Part shown: in pieces, positions 15,665 to 28,900 of the stretch
Layout of the letters: every line of letters starts with the position of its first letter
Position numbering within the stretch: position 1 is the stretch's first letter
NCBI GenBank assembly: GCA_030268105.1
Contig: BSDZ01000080.1
Coordinates: 1,178,001-1,242,000, forward strand
Direction of reading: 5' to 3'
Length of the DNA stretch: 64,000 nt
Source: Volvox africanus
Taxonomy: Eukaryota > Chlorophyta > Chlorophyceae > Chlamydomonadales > Volvocaceae
Notes under the pieces: model-generated
The model's database searches: none
What the model was told of the DNA's origin: nothing
Seen by the model: the letters and a program-made list of their open reading frames with translations, nothing else
Translations under genes and position numbers: made by a program

Positions 15665-18600
15665 TTCATACAAATACAGACACATACAGACACATTCATA
15701 CAAATACAGACACATACAGACACATACAGACACATACAGACACATACATTCATACACATTCATACAAATACAGACACATACAGACACATACACACACGCA
15801 GGCCCCCGCAGCTCCTCCACCTCCCGGGGGTTCAGTTCTACATCCAGCAACAGCAGCAGCAACAGGCTGCAGGGCTGGCGCCGGGGGTACCGGGTGGAGC
15901 AGGTGCTGCAGCAGTAGCAGGCGTCGCAGGTGGAGACGATGACTACGACACGCCAGCTGCTGGTACTACTGCTGCCGCTTCTGCCCTCGCGTCCTCCCGT
16001 CTCCCTCCCACTGGTCGCCCGCTTGGCCCGGGGGTGCCTGTGGGGCCGGGGGTTTCCCCGTCCCTCGCGCCAGGTCCGCCTCCCGCATTCACGGCCGGGC
16101 CCTCTGCTTCGGGCCCTATGGCGCCAGGGGGGCCGGTGCAGGAGCAGCTAGAACCTGGGCTTGCGGCGCACATGGAGGCGCCAGGGGCTCCCTTCCGGCC
16201 GCCTGGCGGTGCGCCCGCAGCCGCCACGTCGCTCATGTCGCCAGGGCTGCCAGCAGCAGGGGCCCCGACGGCAATGGCGCCGGGGCTCATGGCGCCGTCA
16301 GCCCCAACGATATCCGTACCATGGGTGGCGGCAGGGCAGAGTGCTCCGGGTGGTGCTGGTGATAGGGGAGTTGGTAGTGCGGCCGCGGCGGCTGGCATGG
16401 AGGCGGGAAGAGGTAAGGGTGCCGAGGGTGCCGCAAAACAGGAAGCCGTATTGAATTGTATCTTCATGGAGTATTAATAATGCCTCAGTCTATAGCGTAA
16501 ATACATTTAAATAGATATTTTATATCCAAGAGGTATTTACAGTAATGTCTATAAGGCCTTCTGTTTAGAGCTGGCAGTGCATGGGTGTTAGCTGCCAGCG
16601 ACTCAAATGCCTTTTCTCAGGACCGACATCAGCATCCGTGGGCGATGTGGCGGCAGAGGTTTCGGAGCAGCCGGCGGACGCGGCCGTAGACGCTAAAACA
16701 CGGCTGGTGAGTGTGTTTTTGTTAAGTTGTGGACGGTGCAAACCGTCGCAGTTACCCTCTCCCTCTCCCTCTCCCTCTCCCTCTCCCTCTCCCTCTCCCT
16801 CTCCCTCTCCCTCTCCCTCTCCCTCTCCCTCTCCCTCTCCCTCTCCCTCTCCCTCTCCCTCTCCCTCTCCCTCTCCCTCTGCCTCTCCCTCTCATGTATA
16901 CTTTCTTATCTACCAGTCGCAGGCCGCTTGACCTGCCCGCCCCGTTCCCCGCCTCCCCTCAGGAGTCCAAGCAAGACGCTCTTGGACTGCAGATTCTGGC
17001 AGTGCTGCCAAGCGGTGAGCGGGTCATCCGCCACACCGCACTGGACATCTTCAACTCGGAGCGGCACAGTCGGGACATGCGGGTGGGATGACTCTGGGAG
17101 ACTGAGGGGGGGGACGCGAGGAGGGGAACTGGGGTTTATAGGGACCTAAACAACGGACCCATGGGTCACGGGTAACCTCTCCTGGACGATTTTGAAGTAC
17201 TCCAAAAGCTGGGGTTGGGGTTGGGGTTGGGGTGTGGAAGGTAGAAGAGTACAGCAGTCCTACGTGGAGCTAAGGGAGGGAGATAGGGGGGGTAGAGGTT
17301 GTTAGGTGTGAAATGACAAATGTTTTTGAGTTTTGTCGCCCGTGTAAATATATAATTACATTTTACAATAATAGAGCCAAATTTATGTTAACTACTGCAG
17401 CTGGAGGCCGCGGAGTACGGCGCAATCGTGGCTGCCGCTCGGGAACGTCAACGTCGGGCGCAGAAGCAGCACGCCGCGCGGCTCGCATTGGAGCAGTCGC
17501 GCAGGGAGAGACTTGCCACGACGGCGGCAGCAGAGGCAGCGGCCGACGCCACCACTGCTGCGGCCGCGGGCTCAGCGGCGGCGGCGGCGACGCCGCCACG
17601 GCCGGAGCTGGATCCCGACCTGGAGGAGCAGCGGCGAGCGGCGGCGGCTGGCAGGCTGCCCATATCCTTGGTGGACGATTTGGTGCTGATGCGGCCGCAG
17701 GCAGTCAAGGGAGGGCTTCAGGCGGAGCTTGAAGCGGCGGAGCAGGCGGCGGCGGCGGTCGTGGCAGCAGCCAAGGCCAAGGCCAAGGCCGCCGCCGGTG
17801 GCGAGGCGGAGGTGCCGGAGGAAGACGAGGATGCGGAGGATCTTGATGAGGATGAGATGGATGAGGTGGCAGCGGGGGGAGCGGAGGAGGGTACAAGGAG
17901 GGAGGGCGAGGAAACGTTTGTACGACGGATGAGGTAAGGGTGGCCGTGACCCGTGGGATACTGGGGTGAGCTGAAGAGGGTTTTAGGGTTTTTACAGGTT
18001 TTAAACAGGGTTTCGCCTACAACCCTCCCTCCCCTCTTAGGTAGGCGAAACCCGGCATGCAGGAGTTGGCGAACGATGCGAAGCTCAGTTAGCGTACAAT
18101 TGGTACGGCAGCATGAAAGAACGGCTCAAGATGGGACTCAACACTGTTCCGATCTTTGTCTTTCCAAGTTTTCTTGCATCTCTATGGAACAGCCAAAAAC
18201 TTGGGCCCCATGATGCTGTACGACGTGTCGTCCAGGGGCCTTGAACATCCTCAAGAGCCAGCACCTATGTTGCTGCTCCCGCCACCACTGCCGCCGCTGC
18301 CAGTGGCCTCGCCGGTGGCGACGTCGCCGGGACCGACGCCGGCGCAAGCACAGGCGGCGCCAACCGCCGCTACCTCTCCGCCAGCTGTCGTAACGTCGGT
18401 ACAGGCTCCAGTAGCAGCGCAGCCGGCGGACGCCACCGCTTTCCAAAGCGCTGTCGGACGGGAACAGTACGACGATCCGTATGCGATCATTCCCCGCGAG
18501 CTGACGGAGGCGCTGTCGCAGGCCCTGGCGACGTCTCTCCGACTGCAACGCGAACGGGACAGCGCCTTTTGGGATCCAGAACCAGGGGACGCTTTCGCCG

Positions 18601-21600
18601 ACGATTACATGGCGGACGAGCTGGCTTTGGTTTCGGAGCGGGAGCCGCTGATGTTGGGTTTGGCGCCGGAGGCGTTGGCGTACGGCGTCTTCGTGGAGGA
18701 CTGGGAGGAGGACATTATATGGGAGGGCGCAGGCAGCGCCGTCGGCGGTGGCGTCAGTAGCGGTGGCGGTGGCGGCGGAAATGGCACTGATGCGGCGACG
18801 ACAAGGATTGGATTGTGCCCTGAGTCGCCGCTGCCGGCGCCGCCGGCGCCGTCGGGATGTGGCACCTTGGAGGTGGAGGAGGAGGAGGAGCAGGGGGAGG
18901 CGGGTGGGAGGGTTGAGGACGCTATGCAAATTGACGAGCCAACGTCGATAGTGAAAGGTGTACGGCGCTCCGTGCCGCCGCGGTTACTGTCGACCGAACG
19001 GACGCGGGAGCTGAGTGTGGCCTGGAGCCGGCGGCCGACGGCGACGGCGACGTCGGCTCGGGTGATTCCAGCTAACCGACTGACGGCGAGTGCGGTGTGG
19101 CGGGGCAAGCCCGTGTTTGCATCGGCGGCAGCGCTCCTCGGTGGGCACCAAGTACGGCAGGTCTCCGAGCAGCCGCCGCCGCTGGCTGCAACGGCGGCGG
19201 CGACGGAGTCTGCCAACCCCACGGCGGTGCTTGACGCCGCTGCAGCGGCGATTGCCTCGGCGGCAGCGGCAATGGGTGCTTCTGATCCGCTGGTGGCGGC
19301 AGCGGCCACGGCTGCCGCCGCTGCGGCGGCGGCAGCGGTGACAGCGACGGCCGCAGCCCGTGGCGGTGGCGGTGGCGAGCGGGCAGTCCCCCTGGCCCTG
19401 CTCGGGGCGGCCGAGCCGGCACCGTTGCCGCGGGTTGTGGATCCGGATGCCCCGCCGCCAGACCAACGATTATTCGTTGACGGGCACCATCCCCAGATGC
19501 TACGGCTGGATAAGCAGCCGGCGGCGGCCGCTGCCGGCTTCTTGCGGAGCACGGCCCATTACTACCATTCCTCACTCGCTTTTTCTCATGAGGACCCATG
19601 GGTTGCTACTGCCATTGACGCTGCGCCCGGCGCGCCCCCCGCGCCGCTCATACACAATCTTAACGACCCAGCATTGGTCTACCGTGCCCGGGCGCCGCTG
19701 ACGGTGGCGGACGCCAAGGGTGCCGCTGAGGTTTCAGAGGAGCTCCGCCGCGCCGCAGCAGTAGTGGCGCCGCCGGTAGTACGGCTCAAGGTGGTTCGAG
19801 GCCCAGTTATGGAGGCGGCGCACAGTGAAGTGATCGGCTTGCAATTGGCGGCGTTCAACGTGTCGCAAGATAGCCATTATACACATCAGGTATGAGCGTA
19901 CGACACGTCAAGTCCTCTTATGATGTTCGTCTTGGGGAGGTACCCCTCCCCTCTCCCAATGCCTCCCTCCCGCCTCCCCTCCCCCTCCTTCCCTCCCTCC
20001 CTCCCTCCCTCCCTCCCTCCCTCCCAATTCCTCCCTCCCTCCCTCCCAATTCCTCCCTCCCGCTCTCCCTCCCTCCCCTCGCCACCCCTCAGGCAAAAGC
20101 CCGGGTGGACCGCACCCAGAAGTCGCTGTCGCGCCACGGCACTCCGGCCATCACTCTGGCCACACTGCCGGCCCGACTCGCGCGGGAAGACCTGTTGCTC
20201 TTCCACCGCCCCCGCGCCGTGTGGTCTGTAGCGGTCACAGCGCAGCGGGCGGCGCCGGCGCTTCAGACCGCCGCCGCCAAGCAATCCAGGGAGCTGGTCT
20301 ACATGTTTAAGTGGGTGTTTTCCTGAGCGTTTAAAAGCCCTTAATTACTCATGAGGGTGCTAATTTACCTTTTTTACTTTTGTAAATTTAGGGCATGACG
20401 TTTACCCAGCTACGATGCGGTGATGATGGCAAGGAAGCGATGGTTTCGGAGCCGTGCAAATGCTCCGATAAATCCTCCGATTATCGCTGACTGCGGAGCC
20501 TATGTGACTCTCTTTTTCCACATGTGTATGTGTACTTACGTGTATGTGTGTGTTCCGTTCGTACTGCAGGAGTGTGACCGGCGCGACGCTGAACCGTATT
20601 ATGGACGCAGCTCACTCGTTTAACAAACTGGCGGATGTGTTGGCGGTGAGGGACGCGCAGGGGCGCAACGCCCTGGACATCGGCTTCCCGCAGCACAAGG
20701 ACTCGCCATACAGTATCGTCGGGGGTTGGCCGTTGGTGCCATTGAGGCCGGAAACCCGGCTTGCGGAGGCGGGGATCAACAAATCCGTGAGTGTGTATAT
20801 GATGTGTGACCCATGGGTCGGACGGGATCCTCGCAGAGCGTATTTTGGCGGTTCTGAAAGTGCGGGGGAAGGGGGGTACGAAAGCGAGGTGGTGCGAAGG
20901 ATAGGGACGAAGAGAAGGTTATCTGGTATTTTCTTTACCTTACCGCGATGAACTCCAACCCGTCCCTCACCCCCACTCCATGCCCCACCTCCTCCACCAT
21001 CTCCAGCTAAAACACCTCATCTCTCATCTTCCACTCCCTTTCTGGGCCCTCCCTCCCCCCCTCGCAGCAAAACCACCTGTATGTGCTGATGCCGGCACTG
21101 CGCCTCATCCCACGTCCCGCCATGCCGGAGCCGGGGCAGGGCATCAAACCCCCCGCAGCCTTCGGAACCAAGGCTAGTCTGACAGGTGTGTATGTGTGTG
21201 TATTTGTTGAGAATCGTGTCTGGGTGGGGAGGAGGGGTTGGGGAAATGGGGGCCATGGAGGAGGGATGGATGGGTACAGATCGGAATCTAGACGCAACGC
21301 ATGAGTCACCAGCTACGACGTCACCAGCTATCGACCATTCGGGGGAAGCTGGCCGGGGATATGTCCACTCGGGACGTTGTGTTCGCTCTGGAAGACTTGG
21401 AACCAACACAGACGGACGACACCGGCGCCATGCAACTGACCTGAGGCGTTATTTAGGAAAGCATATAATACTGCAATAATATGTGTATTTAAAAGGAAAA
21501 AGAATAAAAAGTTAAGGAGCATGAGGAGTCCAGCTTTTTCCCTGGCTGTTCTGTGAAAAGGAATCTTTTTTGTTGGACGTTTCAGGTTATTCTGTCCACT

Positions 21601-23727
21601 CGGCTAGCTCCAGTTGGCTGACCAGCAGCCGCCTCGTACTCCCTCTCCCTCTCCCTCTCCCACTCCCACTCCCACTCCCACTTCCACTCCCATGCTGCTC
21701 TCTTAAAGTGTGCTTGTGGGCGTGTGAGTCGTACACTTTCTTTGCGAGTGTCGTACCGACGCTGTGCGTCCATGCGAAACCCTAAAGCCCAAACCATGGT
21801 ATGTATGGCACAGGCTGTGGCGGCCACGTTATCCTCCTGGAGTACCTGGAGGAGTATCCGCCGCTGTTGGCGAGGCCGGCCATGGGCGCACGCCTCTTGA
21901 CGTACTATCAGCGGCGCGATGATCAGGACATGGGCCATAACGACCTGCAGCCTCCCAGCGGCCCGGCGGGGAGCTCGGGGGCAGGCGGGGGGGGGACCGG
22001 GCAACAAGGCGCGGCGGCGGCGGCGGGTGGCAAAGGCGCGGGTGGGCGGCAGATGTGGAAGTTGGGCACCGTACAGCCGTTGGGTGAGTAAGCATATCTG
22101 TCCGTGTGTGTGTCCGTGTGTGTATGTGTGCATGTGTATCTGTGTGTAAGTGTATATTTGTGTTTGTGTGTATGTTAATGTATGTATGTGGCACCTGTGT
22201 ATTGTCTGTGTCTATATCTCCAATCTTAATCCCAAAACCCATTTCCCCTCTTGCTTCCCCTCTCGCTGCCGAGCTCTGCTTCTCCGTCTGCCTCTGCCGT
22301 ACGGCCCTCAGGCCCCGAGAACACACCCTTCTACACGGTTCTTTCCCCCGGACAAACCGTCATGTGTTTGGACACGCATATGTTCAAAGCGCCTGCGGCA
22401 CCCCACGACCCGCAGCCCTCCGACTTCCTGCTTATAAGGGCCAATAACGGCGTCCTCCATGTGAGTGCTAACTAATCAATCAACCAATCAACCAACCAAC
22501 CAACGACGTATGCAAGAATAAGTTTATGCAAGAATAACTAGCTAATGAAGCGGCTGCTGGGGGGAAAGTGTACGAACGGAGTCGGTCGGGGCCTTCGAGG
22601 ATTGATGCGCCTGGGCTGATGGCCCTTTTGAGTCGTGCTTTGCAGCTGTTGGATTTTAAGATCCATTCTAGATCCATTTTGAAGTCATTGTTCGTACTAT
22701 TTATATCCGTCCCAGGCCCTCTCCGCTCCACCCCACCCAGCTCGCCGGCGGCTTGTCGTATGTCGTTCTCGTTAAGCCATGTCCCCACTCCACTGCCCAC
22801 CCAACCCACCCAACCCACCCAACCCACCCAACCCACAGGTACGTGAGCTGACCGGCACATTGACCGTGGGTCAGCAGCATCCCCACGAGCGGGTTCCGGA
22901 GCCCTGGGACGCCGAGTGGATCAAGAACTACAACTCCAACCGAATCTTCGTTGTGGTGGCTCGGGCGCTGCAGAGGGCTCGTAACCGCAACGTAAGGCCC
23001 AACCAACAGCGGTGTGTGTGTGTGTGAGGGGGGGGCGGGTTCTCCTTAGACGGCAGTTTACATCTGCAGGGAAAAGGAAAAAGGAGAAAAGGAAAAAGGA
23101 GAAAGGAATAAGGGGCTCCGGCGGTTGGTTTGGTTTGGTGTAGTGGTGCAACTTGTCCCTGAGGGAGTGGGAGGCAGGAAGGATGGAATGATGTGTTTTT
23201 GATGCATCGGAGACCCCGCCACCCCACCCCACCCCACCCCACCCCACCCCAACACAACACAACACAACACAACGACCCCCACCTTTTTTCCCTGACATCC
23301 TTACTCGTGTGCCACCACCACCACCACCACCACCACCACCACCACCGCGCCGTTGTCCGATTATCACGTCCCCCTAAACGAATCTGAAAGTCATGTTTCA
23401 ATTTTCTGAACTCACGCCTTCCAGTTATATGCGTATTTATTGCCCGCCACTCCCATCGCCGCGACCAAACTCCCTGTGCAGCCCAACGCCAAGCCCTCCA
23501 TAACGCTGAAAGACGTGGCGGACCAGTTGCCGTACATACCCCGTGACGAGGTCCGTGAGCGGATCGAGAAGGAGTGCGGCTGCCGCCTCAAAGAAAAGGA
23601 CGGCGTGGCGGCGAACGGGGTAAATGGCTCGGCAGCGGTGGCGGATAACCCGGAGTACGAACTGCCGGAGGGCGTGTCCATCACGGAGGTGTGTTCGTGT
23701 TAATGTGTGTATGTGTGTATGTGTTAA

Positions 23728-23770
<43 letters not shown>

Positions 23771-25242
23771 GTACATGCAAGATGGTATCAGTGAGATTTG
23801 TTTCACCCAGATTCACATCTCCCTTCCCGCCCGATTCCCCCCCTCGCCTCTCAGGAAGCCAAGCTTCGTGATATGGTCCGTCCCGACGTCGTGTGCGCGT
23901 ACGAGGCCATGCGGGCCGCGGAGCTAAGGCTCAAGGCCCTGGGGCTGCAGCACCTGCAGGTGCTGACGGCTGTGGCGAGGATGGAGCCGGAGCGGTGGCA
24001 GGCGGCCATCAGGCAGCTGGCGGAACTCAATCCCAAGGTTGGCAACGCATCTGATGTTCTCGTGTGTGTTTTACGAAGCGTGACTTCGCTCCCTCACTCA
24101 TTGGAAGCGGGTTCCCCCTGCCCCTACAGGCGGGTCCAGCGCTGCGATTAATCGACTGGGCGGTGAACACCGCCCCATGGGTCACTACGGGCTCGTACGC
24201 GTCCGCCACCCGGGGCGATACGAGGGGAAGTACGTGGTTGCGAGTGGAGGGGCCCTTTGACCCCACTGGTGAGTGGAGGAAGGGAGGAGGGGAGGGGGGG
24301 GGAAAGGGGGAAGGGGGTTGAGGGGCGGAGGTGGGGGGGCGGGGGGAGGCCGGGGTGGAGCCGGGGGGCGGTCGGGGGCGGAGCGGGAGGGAGCGGGGCG
24401 AGCGTGGGCCAAACCCCCTCCACTTTCCGCTTCATCTTGTCATGGAATGGGGTCCTGGCCTGATCCTCCTGGCCATCCCCTCTGCCTTCTCCCGTTCCCT
24501 CTTCAGGTCGTGGCTACGGACTGTGCTTCCAGGCGGACTGGCAGCGGGTCACCCGCCCCGACCTCAAGGACCGACCGCCACAGGTGGGGCGAGGGACGCG
24601 TCGTCCGGCCGGCTGCAAGTTGGGCCTTCTCTTCCACCCGGATATTTCCAAGGAAATCAGCAACTTCAAAAATTAGCCGTTTTTGGGGGTGAGGCTTTAG
24701 GATCCAACCTTTCCGGAACCTATCTCATCATTGGCGGTGGCTGAACTCGGTTCGCAGGAGGGCAGCATCACGGGTACGGAAGCGGACCTGAGGAAGCTGG
24801 GTCACGAGGAGGCGGGCCGTATGCTGATGCAGTGGGGAGTCAAGAAGGACGTTGTGGACGCCATGACTAACAGGTGAAGGAAACGGGTTTTCTTTTACCG
24901 AGCCAACATTTATTATACCGTACTGAGGACCGTACTGATGCAAACGTACGCTAACGTTCGACATCTTTCCGTACGGCATTCCTGATAACCCACACGCGCA
25001 GGTGGCGGCGTATCGACTTGGTTCGCAAGCTCGCTACCCAGGCGGCGATGGAGGGCACGGAGGGGTTCAATGCGCATTTTGTTCGCGTGCAGCGTCTCAA
25101 TGTGAATGAGAAGATCGCGAGCGCGCGCCGCATCGCCTGCAGCATCCTCCAGAAGCAGCTGGAGGCGATCAAACGCGACAAGGACTGGGCCCCGCCGCTG
25201 GAAGGTGGAGGCTGTGTGTGTGTATGTGTATGTGTGTGTGTA

Positions 25243-25273
<31 letters not shown>

Positions 25274-25772
25274 GTATGTGTCGCCTCCCTTCCTTCCTTC
25301 AAACCGATCACTACGGCCCCCCGCCCAACCCCGTCGGTTCCCCGCCCCCCCGCCCCTGCCCCCCGCCCCTGCCCCCCGCCCCTCGCCCCCCGACCCCTGC
25401 CCCCTGCCCTCCGACCCCCGACCCCCGACCCCCGACCCCCGACCCCGCCCCCCGCCCCCCGCCCCCCGCCCCTGCCCCCCGTGTTCCCCTCCGCAGACTA
25501 CGGGCTTCTTCGGCCGTTGGGACGTCGAGCGGCCACTGCCACCGCGTCCCCTGCAGCTGCGGAGGACGACGAGGAGCGGCGGGCCTACCTGGAGCTGCAG
25601 CGGGAGGGTTTCCTAGGGGGAGGGGCGGCGGCGGACAAGACTGGCAAGGCGAAGAAGGTGTGTGCCTGTGTGTCTCTGTGTCTATGTCTGTGTCTGTGTC
25701 TGTGTCTATGTCTATGTCTATGTCTATGTCTATGTCTATGTGTGTATGTGTATGTGTGTGTGTGTATGTGTA

Positions 25773-25837
<65 letters not shown>

Positions 25838-25850
25838 GTGTGTATGTTTA

Positions 25851-25887
<37 letters not shown>

Positions 25888-25918
25888 GTGTGTGTGTGTA
25901 TGTGTGTGTGTATGTGTA

Positions 25919-25953
<35 letters not shown>

Positions 25954-25960
25954 GTGTGTA

Positions 25961-25997
<37 letters not shown>

Positions 25998-28900
25998 GCG
26001 AACCACTGGGATTTCTGACCCGACGTAGTGTGCGTGGCGGCTTAGCTAAAATCCTAAAAAACTGAAATACTGACATTCCTGGAGGCCTAAGACCCCGAAG
26101 ACACTGAACGCACCACAATCCTGGACCCCTCCCCTCCCGCACCCCCAAAGGGCGCTCAGCCGCTGGAGGCCAAGCCCAAGGAGCGGCGAATCCGACGACT
26201 GGTAACCGTGCTGGCCGCGGACGGCGCAACGGAGCTGTCTAGGAAGGAGTTCGTGTACAGAGAACGAGCCGACATGCAGATCATCAACAGGTACGACGGT
26301 ACGGATATTATAGGGGTACGGCGACGCTAAGGTCCGTTATATGAGGTATAAGGGTGGGGTTCAGAAGGCGGGGCTGGGGAGGGGGAATGGGAAGGGGAGG
26401 GGAAGGGAAGGGGGAAGAAGGGGAGGGAAGGGGAGGGAAGGGAGAAGGGGAGGGGAAAAGGGGTTCACTCTACACCCTTCCCGGGCCCAGATCCTTCTCC
26501 CGCAAAAGAAAAATTTCGGAATAACGTGTTCCGTACGGGAAGTTGGATTTCACTTCCTTGCCTCCGCCTTCTCAACAGGGGACTCAATCGCCCGGAGCAG
26601 GGTGGATTCGGCCAGCAGGTGCTGCAGCCGCCCGCCGCCAATTTCATGCCGGGACCTCCGGTGCGGGTGGCGGCTGGCGGCCGCGGACGGGGCCGGGGAA
26701 GAGGAGGGCCCGGCTTCGGCGGTGGCGGCGGTGGCGGCTTCGGCGGTGGTGAAGGTACGGAATAAAGATCGTTCGTACACGCGTGCTTATGAAGCAGACT
26801 GAGACTTTTTTTCACTTTATAGGATTTCGAAGTTATATTTCTAACTTCTTTCCCTTGACGTCGGAACTCCGGCGGGAATTACGTGGTGGCAGGTCGTGGT
26901 GGCGGTCATAAGCGCCGTCGGGTGCCGCGGGCACCGACCGGTGGCGGCGGCGGCGGCGGCGGTGGCGCTGAAAGCGCAGAGGATGATGACTTAAGCGCCT
27001 CCACAGAAGACGATGATGAAGCGCGCGTCATGAAGAAGATGGCAGCAGGAACCAGCCGAAGGGCAGGTGCACGGCGCCCGGAGCCTTCGGCGGCGGCGAC
27101 AGCGATGTCGGAGGGTGCTGACGGCGCCGCCGCGTCGCCATCGACAGTCGGCGGTGGTGGCGGCAACGGCGCCGCTGCAGCGGGCGCGGACTCCACCAAA
27201 GTTTCGAAACCGCCACGAGCCAGGCCCGCGAATCCCAAGCCCCGTAAGCCCGCGGCGCCTCGCCAACCGCAACAGGCCAATGTGTGTCCGGACTGTGGCC
27301 GGCCAGGACATGGCGCGTATAGCAGGTGAGTGCGTGGGCATCAGCTAATCACGAGAGCCATGTAAGCGTGTCTGCTCGTTGACGTATCTGACCATTGCAG
27401 GTTGTGTCCTAATTACCGTGCTGACGTGGACCTGAGTGACCTGTCGGAGATAACAACCGAAGATGAAGATGAGGAACCAACAGCGGTTACAAATGCCGAT
27501 GGCGGCGCCGATGCTGACGGTGCTGTCTCGCCCCCAACCACCGGTGGCGGAGCCACTACCGGGACCGCAAATGGCGGCCAGGTGCTGGCAGTTGACAGTG
27601 GCGGCGGCGCCGCGCCATTTATACATGCGGTGTCTGTCGGCGGTCCTGCAGCAGCGGCCGCAGCCGTGGCCGCCGCTGCCGCAGCAGCGGCGGCGGCAGC
27701 CAGCGTGGCGGCAGCGGCAGCGGCAGCAAACGCCGCCGCCACAGGAACGCCTGTGAGTGGCGTCGGTCGCAGCCGGCGTCGACCTAACCGTCGAAACGAC
27801 GACGCTGATGTTACGATTGACGAAGGGGAGCTGGCGAGCGAGAACTGGGACTCAATGGAAGAAAGCGACGAAGAGTTCTCTTACCGAATTCGCAGCGGCG
27901 GCGCAGGCGGTGCACGGAGGGGCCGCCGCGCACCAGGTCTGCGTGGCGGCGGTGGCGGTGGTGGCGGCGGCGGCGGTGGCGGAGCTGGGGCCAGTAAGGC
28001 CCGTGCGCGGCAGCCGTCTGGCCGTGCGCGAACGCGCACTCGCTTTAAGGAGGAGTACGACATGCTCGATGATGAAGAGGAAGAGGAAGAGGCGGAATTG
28101 GAAAAGTCGGATCATGAGGATCTTAATGACTTTGAGGAGGAGGAAGAGGAGGACTGGGTTGCATCGGAAGATGAAGAGGAGGACGTTGGTGGCGGCAGTG
28201 GCGGCGGGAGGTACCGTGGACCCAAGGGTACGACCAGCCGTGCGCGGATCAAGGCGGCAGCGGCGGCCGCAGCCTTCACTGCGACGACGTCGACGGGCAC
28301 TGCGGGACCGCGGCGGCCGGCAGCATCCGGACGCCGCGTCGGTGGCGTCGGTGTCGGCGGCGGCACCTTCTGCGACGGCGCCGTCACCACGGATGTAGAG
28401 ATGCGCGAAGCGACGATGGCAGCCACACCGCTGGCGGGTGGCACAGCGGGTGCAGGCAGCGGACTCCGAGCCCGTGCAGTGAGGCGCAAGGTTGTTGATT
28501 TCGGCATGGACAGCGACGATGACGTTGAAGAAGACGTTACCCGACTTGGCGGCGGCGCCGCCACCACCGTCGCCGCCAGCACTGCGGCGGCGCTGGTGAG
28601 GTCGCAGTATGCGCCGGGCTCCCATGCACCGCTTGCGGGTGGGCTGGCGGCGGGCTCCGCCACGGCAGCGGCAGAGGTGGCGGCAGCATCGGTCACTGAC
28701 GCGGCGGGTGGCCGACAATGGTCTTTAGGTCAGGCGGAGGCTGCCATGCGGAAGGTCTATTCGGCTGCGTTGACCGCGGCCCGCAAGGTGGACTGGGCGC
28801 TGAACCTGTTCGAGAAGTACCCCGACCTGAGTATCGTGAAGGACTACCACAATTTCATATCAACCGAGGTGGGTGGGTTAACGCAGGCGGTGTAAACCTT

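Noticed and set aside
15241..15862. His/Ile, Tyr/Thr and Cys/Val repeat frames
   Set aside because: Translation of the CACATA tract in a TAF1 intron.
21310..21445. A + strand frame reading [21 protein letters not shown] in the TAF1 region
   Set aside because: TAF1 exons 21068-21185 and 21814-22083 join directly in phase and give the expected core sequence, and no phase-compatible splice includes this frame. Treated as intron.
22700..22840. CCCAACCCAC repeat as a telomere or CRISPR-like array
   Set aside because: It is a short simple repeat forming the polypyrimidine/acceptor region before TAF1 exon 22839-22991; no spacer structure.
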